Origin: a virus
Direction: 5' to 3' (one strand)
DNA length: 57,255 nt
IMG/VR virus record: IMGVR_UViG_3300049489_000428
Location: 1 to 57,255 of that record
Made by a program: the position numbers and the translations under genes. A model generated the notes under the pieces. That model did no database searches and was not told the origin of the DNA. It saw only the letters and a program-made list of their open reading frames with translations. The stretch's first letter is position 1. Every line of letters starts with the position of its first letter. This document shows, piece by piece, positions 31,995-40,529 of the stretch.

Positions 31995-32924
31995 ATGAGT
32001 GCACATTGGCTGCTGGGCTTACCAGCAAAAATTAAAGAAATTAATGATAAAATTAGTGGTACTATTACTGGTTCTAAACTAGACGCAATCCATACGGGCT
32101 TAACGGCCGGTACTAGAATGGCTAATTTAGATTACTTAGATGGTAGTATCAGTAGTTTGGCAAAATCCAAATCTACTCTTTATACTTCTGGAAGTGCTAA
32201 TTTTACAGTACCAACAGGTATTTATTGCCTTGATGTAATATGTCAGGGCGGTGGTGGTGGTGGTGGTTCCGGCGGTAATAACGGTGGTTCCTCCTGTGGG
32301 GGTGGAGGTGGTGGTGGAAGTGGTGCATGCTCTCGCGGACTAGTATATGTAACACCCGGACAGGTATTAACCTACGCGGTAGGAGCAGCTGGAACGGCTG
32401 GAGCAACACAAAGTACCGCCAGTACAGATGGTAACGCTGGTGGGGCTGGTGCGGCTTCAACATTTAGCTGGATTACGGCTTGGGGTGGTGGTGGCGGAAG
32501 TGGTGGTAAATATGCCGGAAATGGTGGGGCCGGAGGTAGTGGTGGCGGTTGGGGCGGAGGTGCGGGTGGTGCCGGCTCTATTACTACCACTGATGGTGGT
32601 AATGGTGGTGGTCCCGGAATAGCAACAACACTATTTATAGGTGGTTCTGGTGGTGGTGGTGGTGGTTCTGGTACTAGCAGTGGGGATGCTGGATGGGCGG
32701 GCTCTATTGGTTCTGCCTCCTCGACACCAAGAACCTATAGAGGGGGCGGACAGGGTGGTGGAACATACTGGGGTGCTGGGGGTCTTGGGGGTTTGGCGGC
32801 TAACGCTGGAGTAGCACCTTCGGCAGGAGCCTACGGTGCTGGCGGTGGTGGTGGGGGTGGTAATAGCGGACATGTTGGCGGGGCAGGTTTAGGCGGTTTC
32901 GTTTTAATCGCCTGGAATGGATAA
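31995..32924 (+). CDS. glycine-rich tail-tip adhesin, copy 1
   Basis: 309 aa. Residues 1-60: helical attachment module (HWLLGLPAKIKEINDKISG; GSKLDAIHTGLTAGTRMANLDYL). From residue 70 comes the common phage pattern FTVPTGIYCLDVICQGGGGGGG, with many poly-Gly runs linked by variable Ser/Thr/Asn loops. The layout resembles T-even gp38/S16-type adhesins, in which Gly-rich helices form a sandwich that displays receptor-binding loops. The DNA is rich in GGT repeats that may slip or recombine. It sets host range, by inference. Confidence 0.75.
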   Translation: MSAHWLLGLPAKIKEINDKISGTITGSKLDAIHTGLTAGTRMANLDYLDGSISSLAKSKSTLYTSGSANFTVPTGIYCLDVICQGGGGGGGSGGNNGGSSCGGGGGGGSGACSRGLVYVTPGQVLTYAVGAAGTAGATQSTASTDGNAGGAGAASTFSWITAWGGGGGSGGKYAGNGGAGGSGGGWGGGAGGAGSITTTDGGNGGGPGIATTLFIGGSGGGGGGSGTSSGDAGWAGSIGSASSTPRTYRGGGQGGGTYWGAGGLGGLAANAGVAPSAGAYGAGGGGGGGNSGHVGGAGLGGFVLIAWNG

Positions 32925-32927
32925 TAT

Positions 32928-33029
32928 ATGCAACCGCATTGGTTAGTAAGTTTACCTTCTAAGGTAATTCAGATTTCGGCAAAAATAGTAGGTACAGTTA
33001 CCGGGTCCAAACTGGGTACTCGGGATTAA
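32928..33029 (+). pseudogene. frameshifted N-terminal module of second adhesin
   Basis: Reads MQPHWLVSLPSKVIQISAK...TGSKLGTRD, then a stop at 33027. It matches the start of copy 1 (HWLLGLPAKIKEI; TGSKL). A net loss of about 8 bp relative to copy 1 shifts the frame, and the rest of the module (GLTAGTRMTNLD) continues in the frame of the next gene. It is either a decayed start or a 33-aa peptide. Confidence 0.65.
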
Positions 33030-33043
33030 CCGCCGGAACAAGA

Positions 33044-33889
33044 ATGACAAATTTAGATAATTTAAACTTAAATATATCAACTACTGGTAAATTAAAAAGT
33101 CAAATATTTACAGCAAGTGGCTCCTTTACTGTTCCAGCCGGTGTAACAAGAATTGATGTTTTGGCACAAGGTGGTGGGGGTGGTGGAGGTAGTGGAGGGG
33201 TATGCACTTCTACCTCTTACTATAGTGGTGCTGGCGGTGGTGGTAGTGGGGCCATTAGCCGAGGTATGATGCCAGTAACTTCCGGTCAAGTCTTAACAGT
33301 TACCGTAGGGGCTGCGGGGGTAGGAGCGACAGCAGTAACCTCCAACTCACCTTTTGACGGGTTAACTGGCGGGACAGGGGGAACTTCTTCTGTAGACTGG
33401 ATTAAAGCGGCGGGTGGTGGTGGTGGTAAGGGTAGCTTTGGTAATATATCGGCCGTATATGGCGGTAGTGGTGGAGATGGTGGAGGATGGGGCGGCGGAG
33501 CTGGGGCTATGAATAATGCTACACCCCAATCCGCTGCATCACCTTACTACCAAACAGCACTATATACTGGAGGTGCGGGTGGTGGATCCGGAGGTTCAAG
33601 TCTAACCTCTAAGCTAGTTACTCAATATCAGGGGGCCGGCTATGGGTTTGGACCGGGTACCGTTGGTACAGCCTACTCTGATGCAGGCGCAGGAGCTGGG
33701 AGTTACTTCGGTCAAGGCGGGAATGGTGGAAAAACGGGGTTAGTAAATGGTTCTAGCCCCTCCGCTACAGCGTATGGGGCCGGCGGAGGTGGTTCAAAAG
33801 CGGTGGCAGCGTCTAGTGGTACCAGTGCTAGCACAAATGCTGGATCTAGTGGAGCTCAGGGGATGGTAATAATTTCTTGGTTATCATAA
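33044..33889 (+). CDS. glycine-rich tail-tip adhesin, copy 2 (N-terminally truncated)
   Basis: 281 aa from MTNLDNLNLNISTTGKLKSQ. FTVPAGVTRIDVLAQGGGGGG and the following Gly-rich body parallel copy 1 (IFTASGSFTV; GGWGGGAGAMNN; GYGFGPGTVG), but the loops between Gly runs differ, as expected for a different receptor. The attachment module is split off by the frameshift at 33013-33029, so it may not join the tail unless the frame is restored. The ATG has no clear ribosome site. Confidence 0.65.
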   Translation: MTNLDNLNLNISTTGKLKSQIFTASGSFTVPAGVTRIDVLAQGGGGGGGSGGVCTSTSYYSGAGGGGSGAISRGMMPVTSGQVLTVTVGAAGVGATAVTSNSPFDGLTGGTGGTSSVDWIKAAGGGGGKGSFGNISAVYGGSGGDGGGWGGGAGAMNNATPQSAASPYYQTALYTGGAGGGSGGSSLTSKLVTQYQGAGYGFGPGTVGTAYSDAGAGAGSYFGQGGNGGKTGLVNGSSPSATAYGAGGGGSKAVAASSGTSASTNAGSSGAQGMVIISWLS

Positions 33890-34026
33890 TGGAACTATTT
33901 TTAATTTTATTTATATTGTTTGGTACAGCTTTCTACATTGCCCTAAAGTGGGCAAAGTCGTCCAAACCGGAAGAATACGCGAAAGCGGTGGAGGATATTA
34001 AGCATGGGCTTAAAAACAAAGTTTGA
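33889..34026 (+). CDS. small membrane protein, 45 aa (lysis cassette)
   Basis: MELFLILFILFGTAFYIALKW forms one membrane helix, followed by a charged tail (AKSSKPEEYAKAVEDIKHGLKNK). The start overlaps the adhesin stop (TAATG), and the 3' end overlaps the next gene by 23 bp in another frame. A pinholin or antiholin is possible from position; function not shown. Confidence 0.55.
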   Translation: MELFLILFILFGTAFYIALKWAKSSKPEEYAKAVEDIKHGLKNKV

Positions 34027-34291
34027 GGGAATATTCAAAGAAAAGCCCGAAGACGAGGGTTATAGTTCCAGTAAATTATGGTTCAATACCTTTAATCTAG
34101 TGGCTACCGTAATTTATGCTATGTTAGGTTGGGCCGCAGCTCATGCAAATCCTCTACCACTAGAATCCTTCGCTTGGCTAACTCTAGTGATGGCAGGTGT
34201 TATTACTACCAATAAGTTTGCTAATAAGTTCCTAGAGTACAAATATGGCCAAACCACAACTGTAACGGTATCACCTACAGGAGCTAAATAA
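34004..34291 (+). CDS. putative holin, 95 aa
   Basis: Hydrophilic N-terminus (MGLKTKFEGIFKEKPEDEGYSSS), two helices at about 27-46 and 55-70, and a polar C-terminus with TNKFANKFLEYKYG. Size and topology fit a class II-type holin that makes holes in the inner membrane for the endolysin. It is followed at once by the spanin genes. A few similar genes nearby could share the role, so the call is moderate. Confidence 0.6.
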   Translation: MGLKTKFEGIFKEKPEDEGYSSSKLWFNTFNLVATVIYAMLGWAAAHANPLPLESFAWLTLVMAGVITTNKFANKFLEYKYGQTTTVTVSPTGAK

Positions 34292-34693
34292 ATGCCATTA
34301 CCTTTAGCACTACTTCCAGTTATGAGCTTTGCTAAAACATTCTGGAAGCCTATAGCTGCTATTGTTGCGTTTGCTATTCTCCAATTTTTCGTCTGGAATC
34401 ACGGACGAAATTTTGGAGAAGAACACTGTATTGCAAAATACGAACAGCAAATACGAGAACGAGATGAGGCTATAAATGAAAAGGTTTCAGAGCTGAATGA
34501 CTCATCCAATAAACTAGCAGTTAATCAAAAAGCTGATACGCAGAAATTACGAAAAGATTTACAACTAATTCTAGCACAGGTAAAAGAAGGTAAACAACCT
34601 GTTGTTATTGTAAAAGATGGAAAATGTTTGCCTTCCGAAACTTTTGTAGAAACTGTTAATAAGATTAATCGGAGGGTAAATGAGACTCCTTAG
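34292..34693 (+). CDS. inner-membrane spanin (Rz-like)
   Basis: 133 aa. An N-terminal helix (about 14-33, FWKPIAAIVAFAILQFFVW) anchors the protein. A periplasmic coiled coil follows (YEQQIRERDEAINEKVSELNDSSNKL...). The 3' end overlaps the lipoprotein gene by 14 bp in another frame, the usual i-spanin/o-spanin arrangement. It joins the o-spanin to fuse the two membranes at lysis. Confidence 0.75.
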   Translation: MPLPLALLPVMSFAKTFWKPIAAIVAFAILQFFVWNHGRNFGEEHCIAKYEQQIRERDEAINEKVSELNDSSNKLAVNQKADTQKLRKDLQLILAQVKEGKQPVVIVKDGKCLPSETFVETVNKINRRVNETP

Positions 34694-34964
34694 TCTAATA
34701 TTATTAATGTTACTGGTTGCGTGTTCTACACCAGAGGTTAGGCCTGTCGATCCTACGACTCAAGCTCCTAAAGTAGAATTTAAAATTAATCCTGAAATTA
34801 TGAAGGATTGCGCTCCTTTAGTTAATCTAGATAATGGTGTAACATTCGACGATGTTTTAGTGTGGTATTCGAAAAATGCAGAATTATACGGAGAATGCAA
34901 ATCATTAAATAGTAAAAAACTGAAGATGATTAAGGAGCTAACAGGTAATGAGGGACAGAAATAA
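34680..34964 (+). CDS. outer-membrane spanin lipoprotein (Rz1-like)
   Basis: 94 aa with signal peptide MRLLSLILLMLLVAC and lipobox LLVAC (Cys15 lipidated), followed by a Pro/Thr-rich stretch (EVRPVDPTTQAPK). An Asp after the +2 position is absent (Ser), so outer-membrane sorting is expected. Longer than lambda Rz1. It overlaps both the i-spanin and the endolysin genes. This pair shows that the host is Gram-negative. Confidence 0.75.
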   Translation: MRLLSLILLMLLVACSTPEVRPVDPTTQAPKVEFKINPEIMKDCAPLVNLDNGVTFDDVLVWYSKNAELYGECKSLNSKKLKMIKELTGNEGQK

Positions 34965-35445
34965 ACTACTTCCTCAGGTAAAAAATAAACTAGAGGAACT
35001 AGAAAACCTAGCGGAACAAGTAGGTTTACACTTCATTGTTACACAAACACTTAGGTCCAACGACGAACAAGTAGCTTATTACGCTCAAGGGAGACAACCA
35101 TTAGATGAGGTTAACCGTTTACGAAAGATTGCTAAACTTCCTTCTATTTCAGAAGAAGAAAACAAACACGTTATCACTAGAGCCAAAACAGTGTGGGATT
35201 CCTTCCACGCCTATGGCAGGGCTTTTGATGTTGCTGTAGTTAGTGTTGACGGCAAAGTAGATTGGTCAGAGAGTATAGACTGGGATTCTGATGGTGTCTC
35301 CGATTGGATTGAGCTCGGTAAGTTGGGTGAGTCTATCGGGCTGGAGTGGGGTGGTAACTTCTCTTCACTAAGAGATTTGCCACACTTTCAGTTCCGCGAA
35401 GGAAAAAGTATTGCAGATTTAAAAAGAGAGGTCGGCGCGGGATGA
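34948..35445 (+). CDS. endolysin, M15 L-Ala-D-Glu/DD-peptidase
   Basis: 165 aa. Motifs of the VanY/M15C family: TLRSNDEQVAYYAQGRQ, FHAYGRAFDVAV (His and Asp zinc ligands, about 90-101) and LPHFQF (third His ligand, about 147-152). This is the class of T5 and A500 endolysins, which cut peptidoglycan peptide stems. No signal peptide, so it needs the holin for release. Overlaps the o-spanin gene by 17 bp. Confidence 0.85.
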   Translation: MRDRNKLLPQVKNKLEELENLAEQVGLHFIVTQTLRSNDEQVAYYAQGRQPLDEVNRLRKIAKLPSISEEENKHVITRAKTVWDSFHAYGRAFDVAVVSVDGKVDWSESIDWDSDGVSDWIELGKLGESIGLEWGGNFSSLRDLPHFQFREGKSIADLKREVGAG

Positions 35446-35915
35446 CAACTATTACCTACTTAAAAGATCGGATATTTTGCAAGGATTGTCTTGTAAGAGC
35501 TTTTGGACGGTTTATTATAGGAGGATTTAAAAACGCTTTCATTACTGATACTAAGTCCGCCGAGATACTATCTTCAATGGTCTTATTAAGTATAGGTGTC
35601 GCGTTATTATTACCTGCCCACTTCTCTACAGATGAAGCGTTTAGTATTGTACTGTATAATACGGTACTACAAACTCTACCCAACTACTCGTGGGGATTAT
35701 TCTACTTAATAGTTGGATTTATAAACCTTGGAGTTACCATCTATGGTAATCTCCAACAACGAAGATGCATAGCACTTATTTGTATATATTTATGGCTATG
35801 TCTAATTTTTTATCTAGAAAAATATTCAGAAGTAATAATTGACTTATCGATCATACCGTATGTATGGCTAGGGTTTACTTCTATATTTACCTATCTAGCC
35901 CTGTGGAGACGATAA
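35442..35915 (+). CDS. multi-spanning membrane protein, 157 aa
   Basis: Four hydrophobic segments (about 45-65, 82-100, 104-124, 130-150) after a short N-terminal part with CKDCLVRAFGRF. It overlaps the endolysin stop by 4 bp. It could be a second holin or a superinfection-exclusion protein; no family recognised. Confidence 0.55.
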   Translation: MTTITYLKDRIFCKDCLVRAFGRFIIGGFKNAFITDTKSAEILSSMVLLSIGVALLLPAHFSTDEAFSIVLYNTVLQTLPNYSWGLFYLIVGFINLGVTIYGNLQQRRCIALICIYLWLCLIFYLEKYSEVIIDLSIIPYVWLGFTSIFTYLALWRR

Positions 35916-36299
35916 TTGGATACTATTACTACTGCTCCAATATTTGCTCTTCTAGGTGTGGGTTTAACAGTTATAACTAACTACTTAATACAGAGAAAGA
36001 AAAGTCAATCAGATACTTTGTCTACGGAACGAGAGGTTCTGAGTAAAGATCAACAAGACTTTAAATTATCTATATTACTGCAATTGAAAGAGTGTAAAGA
36101 CTCTGTGGATAAAATCCATAAGGAAAATGAACAGTTGCATGAGAAGTTGTTAGAGACTCAGGAAAAGAAACTTCTACTAGTAGAAGAAATTATTGGCCTG
36201 AAGCAGGAAATAAATATTCTAAGGGAAAGGATAAGAGGACTTGAAAACTCAAACAGCGAAAAAATCAAACACGAGACAGGATCGGAAACACAGCCGTAG
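35916..36299 (+). CDS. membrane-anchored coiled-coil protein, 127 aa
   Basis: TTG start directly after the upstream TAA, with GGAG 7 bp upstream. One N-terminal helix (about 7-27), then a long Lys/Glu coiled coil (about 35-120, LQLKECKDSVDKIHKENEQLHEKLLE). It resembles an i-spanin in outline, but a spanin pair already exists. A lysis accessory or membrane scaffold is possible. The 3' end overlaps the PhoH-like gene by 59 bp. Confidence 0.55.
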   Translation: MDTITTAPIFALLGVGLTVITNYLIQRKKSQSDTLSTEREVLSKDQQDFKLSILLQLKECKDSVDKIHKENEQLHEKLLETQEKKLLLVEEIIGLKQEINILRERIRGLENSNSEKIKHETGSETQP

Positions 36300-36969
36300 A
36301 GAAAGTGACGATCCGGTAGGACGAATTGAGTTTAAGGAGATAGCCCCAAAAACACCCAATCAAGACAAGTATATGAATGCAATTAGAAATTTCAAAGTTG
36401 TATTCGCTACTGGTCCAGCTGGAACTGGTAAAACTTTTCTAGCTACAGCCATGGCTGCCAAACAAATAAATGATCAAAATATAAAAAAGTTGATTATTAC
36501 TAGGCCGGCTATTGAGGTTGGAGAAAAGTTGGGATACTTACCCGGAGAACTGGATGAGAAATTCGAACCATATTTGAGACCTTATAAGGACGTACTGTAT
36601 GAGTTATTTGGGGAATCCTTCACAGAGTATTTAATTAAAACTGGAAAAATCGAAGCCGCACCACTAGCATATCTTAGAGGAAGAACTTTTAAGGATTGCT
36701 GGGTTATCTTAGATGAAGCACAGAATACTACTCCAATGCAGATGAAGATGTTTGTTACTCGTTTTGGAGTAAATTGCAAGATGATTATTAATGGAGATTT
36801 GTCACAGAAGGACATTCGTGAAAAATCGGGATTAGATGATGCAATTGACAAGTTAGCGTATATTCCAGCAGTGAAAATTATTAATTTCACTAGAGAAGAT
36901 ACTGTTAGATCTGGATTAGTTGCGGAATTTATCCAAGCATATGAGGTAAATAATGGCAGCAGTACATAA
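36241..36969 (+). CDS. PhoH-like ATPase
   Basis: 242 aa. Walker A GPAGTGKT (about residues 57-64), RPAIEVGEKLGYLPGELDEKFEPYLRP, and Walker B with WVILDEAQNTTPMQMKMFVTRFG, the signature of PhoH proteins, which are frequent in phages. RNA-helicase or RNA-decay roles are proposed for the family; no clear phage role is known. The start is TTG at 36241 inside the preceding gene; the first 35 residues are a basic unstructured leader. Confidence 0.85.
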   Translation: MKTQTAKKSNTRQDRKHSRRESDDPVGRIEFKEIAPKTPNQDKYMNAIRNFKVVFATGPAGTGKTFLATAMAAKQINDQNIKKLIITRPAIEVGEKLGYLPGELDEKFEPYLRPYKDVLYELFGESFTEYLIKTGKIEAAPLAYLRGRTFKDCWVILDEAQNTTPMQMKMFVTRFGVNCKMIINGDLSQKDIREKSGLDDAIDKLAYIPAVKIINFTREDTVRSGLVAEFIQAYEVNNGSST

Positions 36970-37312
36970 TTTAGTAATAAGACCTGGAGTTACCTTTGTA
37001 AAGACCTTTAATTGGTACACTAAGGATAGTGTTACTTTAGTAAAGACTCCAGTCAATCTTACAGGTTATACCGCTCGAATGGATATTAGGGAGAATATTG
37101 GAGACGTTGCTGCTGTGCTTACCTGCACTACAGAGAACGGAAGAATAGCTCTCAATGCTAGTGGAGAAATTAGAATTACTATCAATGCAGCAACTACAGC
37201 GCTCTATACTACTGAGTTGGGTGTATATGATATTCTGCTAATTTCACCCGGTGGTGAGGTAACTGAGTTTATCTCCGGCAGCGTTACCCTAAAGCGCGGC
37301 GTAACAGCATAA
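36953..37312 (+). CDS. virion-associated beta-sandwich protein, 119 aa
   Basis: MAAVHNLVIRPGVTFVKTFNWYTKDSVT... and YTARMDIRENIGDVAAVLTC, a beta pattern like the N-terminal domain of baseplate-upper/phage minor proteins that bind tails or capsids. Ends the late block just before the terminator. Decoration or tail accessory role inferred. Confidence 0.55.
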   Translation: MAAVHNLVIRPGVTFVKTFNWYTKDSVTLVKTPVNLTGYTARMDIRENIGDVAAVLTCTTENGRIALNASGEIRITINAATTALYTTELGVYDILLISPGGEVTEFISGSVTLKRGVTA

Positions 37313-37314
37313 AG

Positions 37315-37351
37315 AAAAAGCCCCAACGACTCCCATCGTTGGGGCTTTTTT
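37315..37351. terminator. bidirectional terminator between convergent blocks
   Basis: AAAAAGCCCCAACGA / TCGTTGGGGCTTTTTT, a long stem with A- and T-runs on either side, stops both the rightward late and the leftward replication transcripts. Confidence 0.9.
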
Positions 37352-37352
37352 G

Positions 37353-37940
37353 TTACCTAATTGGACATACTCCAGTAGCGCAGTTCTCATCAATCAATTC
37401 GTCGAAGCTATTGCTTCCGTCTAAATCAATTGGTTGCACTTTTGCTACATAATCTTCATACGCTTGTTTAGTTACTACTTCTTGTGGTAGATATGGGTAT
37501 CCCAAGTCTGCGGCAGTTTTGGTCGGGTCATTTCGGAACAGGAACGATACAGCAACGTAGCTATCCCAATTAGTATACAACCAATCAATGATGTCTTTTG
37601 TTTCCGATGGATCGTAAGATATTGTGCAGGATACATTTTGTTGACAGTAGTTATCCATAAGCATCTTGTAGCGGTTTAACTGAGAAACAGCACTTTCAAG
37701 ATTAACTTCTTTTCCATCAACAATGTCGAACTCCACATTCTCGTACTTTACTGGGAAAGTTACTAGAGTTGCTGCATTATCATACGGATGGTTAAAGACC
37801 CTATAACCGGCGTTCTTAAGTTTTTCAATAAGTGGATCGTACTTAGAGAATGCTACGTTATTGAAAATGTACTTGCCCATAGGCTTGTGCATACCTTCTG
37901 TAGTGTCGAATATCTTTCCGACTGTTCCGTCAGGTTTATT
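37353..37940 (-). CDS. class II ribonucleotide reductase, exon 2
   Basis: C-terminal 195 residues. The reading frame is open upstream of the first Met (NKPDGTVGKIFDTTEGMHKPMGKY), the conserved ITT-x-KPxGT region of the adenosylcobalamin enzyme. It ends with CATGVCPIR, the redox-active Cys pair that re-reduces the active site. Exon 2 is predicted to begin at 37940 after a G at 37941, joining ...NITT to NKPDGTV in frame. Confidence 0.8.
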   Translation of the reverse strand, partial: NKPDGTVGKIFDTTEGMHKPMGKYIFNNVAFSKYDPLIEKLKNAGYRVFNHPYDNAATLVTFPVKYENVEFDIVDGKEVNLESAVSQLNRYKMLMDNYCQQNVSCTISYDPSETKDIIDWLYTNWDSYVAVSFLFRNDPTKTAADLGYPYLPQEVVTKQAYEDYVAKVQPIDLDGSNSFDELIDENCATGVCPIR

Positions 37941-38087
37941 CAGTAATGTTACGTAATACTCGATTCCAGTATCACTCTGTATATTTCTATACAGCTCAGA
38001 CTATATCATCAACTCATTGAGTTGTTGCCCGCTTCGACCGATCTATCGGCCTACGTCTTTCGACTAGTCGTTGAACTTTCCACTGTT

Positions 38088-39020
38088 CTAGTGGCTTAGC
38101 TGCTGGTTGTCTGTTAGTCCAAGTTGCTTTTCTACATCATTTAATGTCCCCATCAAATGGTATGGAACTTGGCTCTTGAGAGTTTCTAGCAATTCAAGCA
38201 ATTTTTCATATTGAGTCGCCTCAATAAGGACCTTTATACTATTATTACATGCATGTAGGGTACCGTGACAATGTTGGCAAAGAGTTATCAAATTTATTAA
38301 TTGATGTGCTTCTGCAGGATTATTAAATAAATGGTAGTTTATAATGTGGTGAACGACTAAATTTTCCTCAGTACCACATTCTGCACAGTTATTATTTTGT
38401 TTAATAAAATCATTTCTAAACTTAGTCCAACCACCTAATTTAGGTCGTAGACACTGACCATGTTTAAAGGCCGGATTATTTTCACCTCGTTTAGATTTGC
38501 TTTTATATTCCGCAGCAGAAACACACTTTAGATTTTCTGGGAGTAGATTAGTGTAGTCTCCATCTTCTGGCACTATCCAACAATTTTCCGGAACATATTG
38601 TTTATTGTATAATTCCCATGCTACAATATGAGCTTTTACTTGACCACTATCTACATTAGATTTAGGGTGGTTTGGAAAAGATACTACGCATCTAATACTA
38701 CCGTCTGCGTAATTATAAGTTGGATTATTTAACCTATCCTCTAACATTGCTGTAATATATGTATTATTCCAGTAATCTTTTTGCTTATCATACTGTAATA
38801 AAAACTTTCTAACAACTTGTTTAATTTTAGGATATGGTAGGGAATCTATTCCTAAATAATCATAAATTCTATAATATACTGAAGCACTCAATCGATTTTC
38901 AGAATTACTTAACTTTAAAAACTTATGTAAGTCTATCTGTGTTGGTCCTTCACTAAATATATAGTTTAATACATTCTCTTTACCTATTGCATCAATATTT
39001 TTTTCTACATGATATGTCAT
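38088..39020 (-). CDS. intron-encoded HNH homing endonuclease
   Basis: 310 aa. A first HNH-like part (about 128-190: VKAHIVAWELYNKQYVPENC...LLPENLKCVSAAEYKSKSK) has the NUMOD/HNH_3 look. A second is classical HNH (about 215-260: CAECGTEENLVVHHIINYH; LCQHCHGTLH). It would cut intronless reductase genes to spread the intron. It has its own extended -10 promoter and an AGGAGGT ribosome site. Two catalytic modules in one protein is uncommon. Confidence 0.8.
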   Translation of the reverse strand: MTYHVEKNIDAIGKENVLNYIFSEGPTQIDLHKFLKLSNSENRLSASVYYRIYDYLGIDSLPYPKIKQVVRKFLLQYDKQKDYWNNTYITAMLEDRLNNPTYNYADGSIRCVVSFPNHPKSNVDSGQVKAHIVAWELYNKQYVPENCWIVPEDGDYTNLLPENLKCVSAAEYKSKSKRGENNPAFKHGQCLRPKLGGWTKFRNDFIKQNNNCAECGTEENLVVHHIINYHLFNNPAEAHQLINLITLCQHCHGTLHACNNSIKVLIEATQYEKLLELLETLKSQVPYHLMGTLNDVEKQLGLTDNQQLSH

Positions 39021-39027
39021 TTTTGTT

Positions 39028-39071
39028 ACCTCCTATTTTACAATTATAACATAGGAGGTAATAAAATTCAA
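39028..39071 (-). promoter_or_regulatory. intron promoter with sequestered ribosome site
   Basis: TTGAAT (39066-39071), 17-bp spacer, TGT-TATAAT (39043-39048). ACCTCCTAT (39051-39059 on the minus strand) pairs exactly with ATAGGAGGT (39028-39036), hiding the ribosome site in read-through RNA. Transcripts from the internal promoter start near 39036 and lack the upstream arm. Confidence 0.75.
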
Positions 39072-39086
39072 GTATATTTTTACTTT

Positions 39087-40529
39087 AGTCGTTATGTTCT
39101 TCGGATACGCAGTTCCTAATTCTTCGGCCATGCTATATGCTGAGGCTGTAATAGTACGCTCAAGTCGTCTGTAATCGAAAGCCTGCATTTCCGGTACGGC
39201 TGCGACACCCGCTAACGATACACCACATAAATGTAGGAAATCGTTATTTAAGTGCCACTTTTCTTGCAATATTCCATCTCTGAAATCGACAACTGTTTGA
39301 CGGTAGTTGGCCCTCGCGATAAGATTTGCAGCCTTGTAAAGACCCAAAGTGTCGTCTTTAAATTTCTGTAAGTCGATCGTAACCAAGCAGCAAAACCCGC
39401 CTGACGGTGGCAGTAAGATCTCACCACATGGATTAGTAAGAGTTGCCCAGGGGGCTCTTCTCCGCATGGCCTCCCCATTGATAATGCCGGGCTCGCCGTT
39501 ACCACCTGCGTTGACGAGACCGAATATGTACTCCAACTCACTGCGGCTAGGTTTAACGCGGAAGAAAAGGGAGTTGTTACTTTGGCTTCTGTGTGATTTT
39601 CCATTTTCCCATATTCCTACTTTCGATGTCGCAAATGCTTGCCATTCAGGATCTCCATAATCGTATACTGCAATTTGAGCGCTGCGACGTGTTGATAAAA
39701 CTGTACCTAACAGGTTAATAATGTCTAGAATATCTATTGCTGTAAGTAGACTATCTGCCCTTTTATTTAGTATATGAAAGATTTTTTCATATGCAGCAGA
39801 AATGCCGACGTCGCCTTGACTAATCCATCCATAGTTGCGAAGTCGCAAACCTGGAGCACGAATATCTGAGAAGTCCAATACTAGAGTTTTAGCGGCGTAT
39901 TTCCCAGCAACAAGTTTACCTACGCTCTTTGCCCACGCTTCTGCGGAATCACCAACTTTAATTGTCCACACTCTTGTAATTGGGTCGTAACTCTCCGTAT
40001 TATTTTCCGGACCCTTTTCTGTACTATTTTTAGATCTGATTATCTTTAGCTCATTAATATGCTTCTTAAAGCCGTTTAAGGTTCCAGGTACTGGCCTAAA
40101 GCCTACCCCCGCTCCTTGCAGCAATAACCAGAAGGCATCTACTACGTCATAAATAGTTTGAATATCCAAAGCGGAACAGTTAAAGTTAGAAGCTTCTCTA
40201 GTTTTGCCAACTTCCGTACCGCCTAACCATAGTGTACGCCCCGAAGGAGTAACTTTACGCTCTAGTATTAGTTGTCTTAACTCCTGTAGTTCAAGTTCTT
40301 GATCATAATTTAATTTAATCCATTGTATATTTGGATTATCTTCTGTAATAAATCGTAATTCAAATTCTGTATTTTCTTGATGAGTTAGAGCTCGTTCCCA
40401 TAACCAACGCTGATGTTTAATTACTCTATCGACTGTTTCGGCCCAAGTTTCAAACTCAGTCCCCTCAATATTCTTAGCTCTGTTATATGTTCTTCGTGTA
40501 ATAATAGCGGCGCGTGCTGATACTGTCAT
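39087..40529 (-). CDS. class II (B12-dependent) ribonucleotide reductase, exon 1
   Basis: 481 residues up to the intron. Contains PSGRTLWLGGT, FNCSALDIQTIYDVVDAFWLLLQGAGVGF (first redox Cys), NPCGEILLPPSGGFCCLVTIDL (active-site Cys-x-Glu) and ELGTAYPKNITT. A single-chain reductase of about 676 aa makes deoxynucleotides for phage DNA and needs adenosylcobalamin, not oxygen. It would work under low oxygen, in line with the FNR-like boxes. No B subunit gene is present. Confidence 0.85.

Larger units (their letters stand above)
37941..39086 (-). other. group I intron in the reductase gene
   Basis: 1146 nt. Exon 1 ends with U (ACU), the intron ends with G (ACTG), and the exons rejoin in frame at conserved protein sequence. 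Near its 3' end it holds group I core-like sequences: CAACGACTAG and GATATAGTCT (P7 strands GACTA / TAGTC) with GTCGAAAGACG between (38065-37990 region). It contains an HNH gene. Secondary structure was judged by eye only. Confidence 0.75.

Noticed and set aside
32250-33800. GGT-rich repeats as a CRISPR array or coding on the minus strand
   Set aside because: No regular repeat-spacer pattern; they encode poly-Gly in the plus-strand adhesins. The His/Pro-rich minus ORFs are shadows.
39033-39086. Intein in the reductase instead of an intron
   Set aside because: Exon 1 meets a stop (39033-39035) soon after the junction, and the HNH gene has its own promoter and start; no intein Cys/His-Asn splice motifs.
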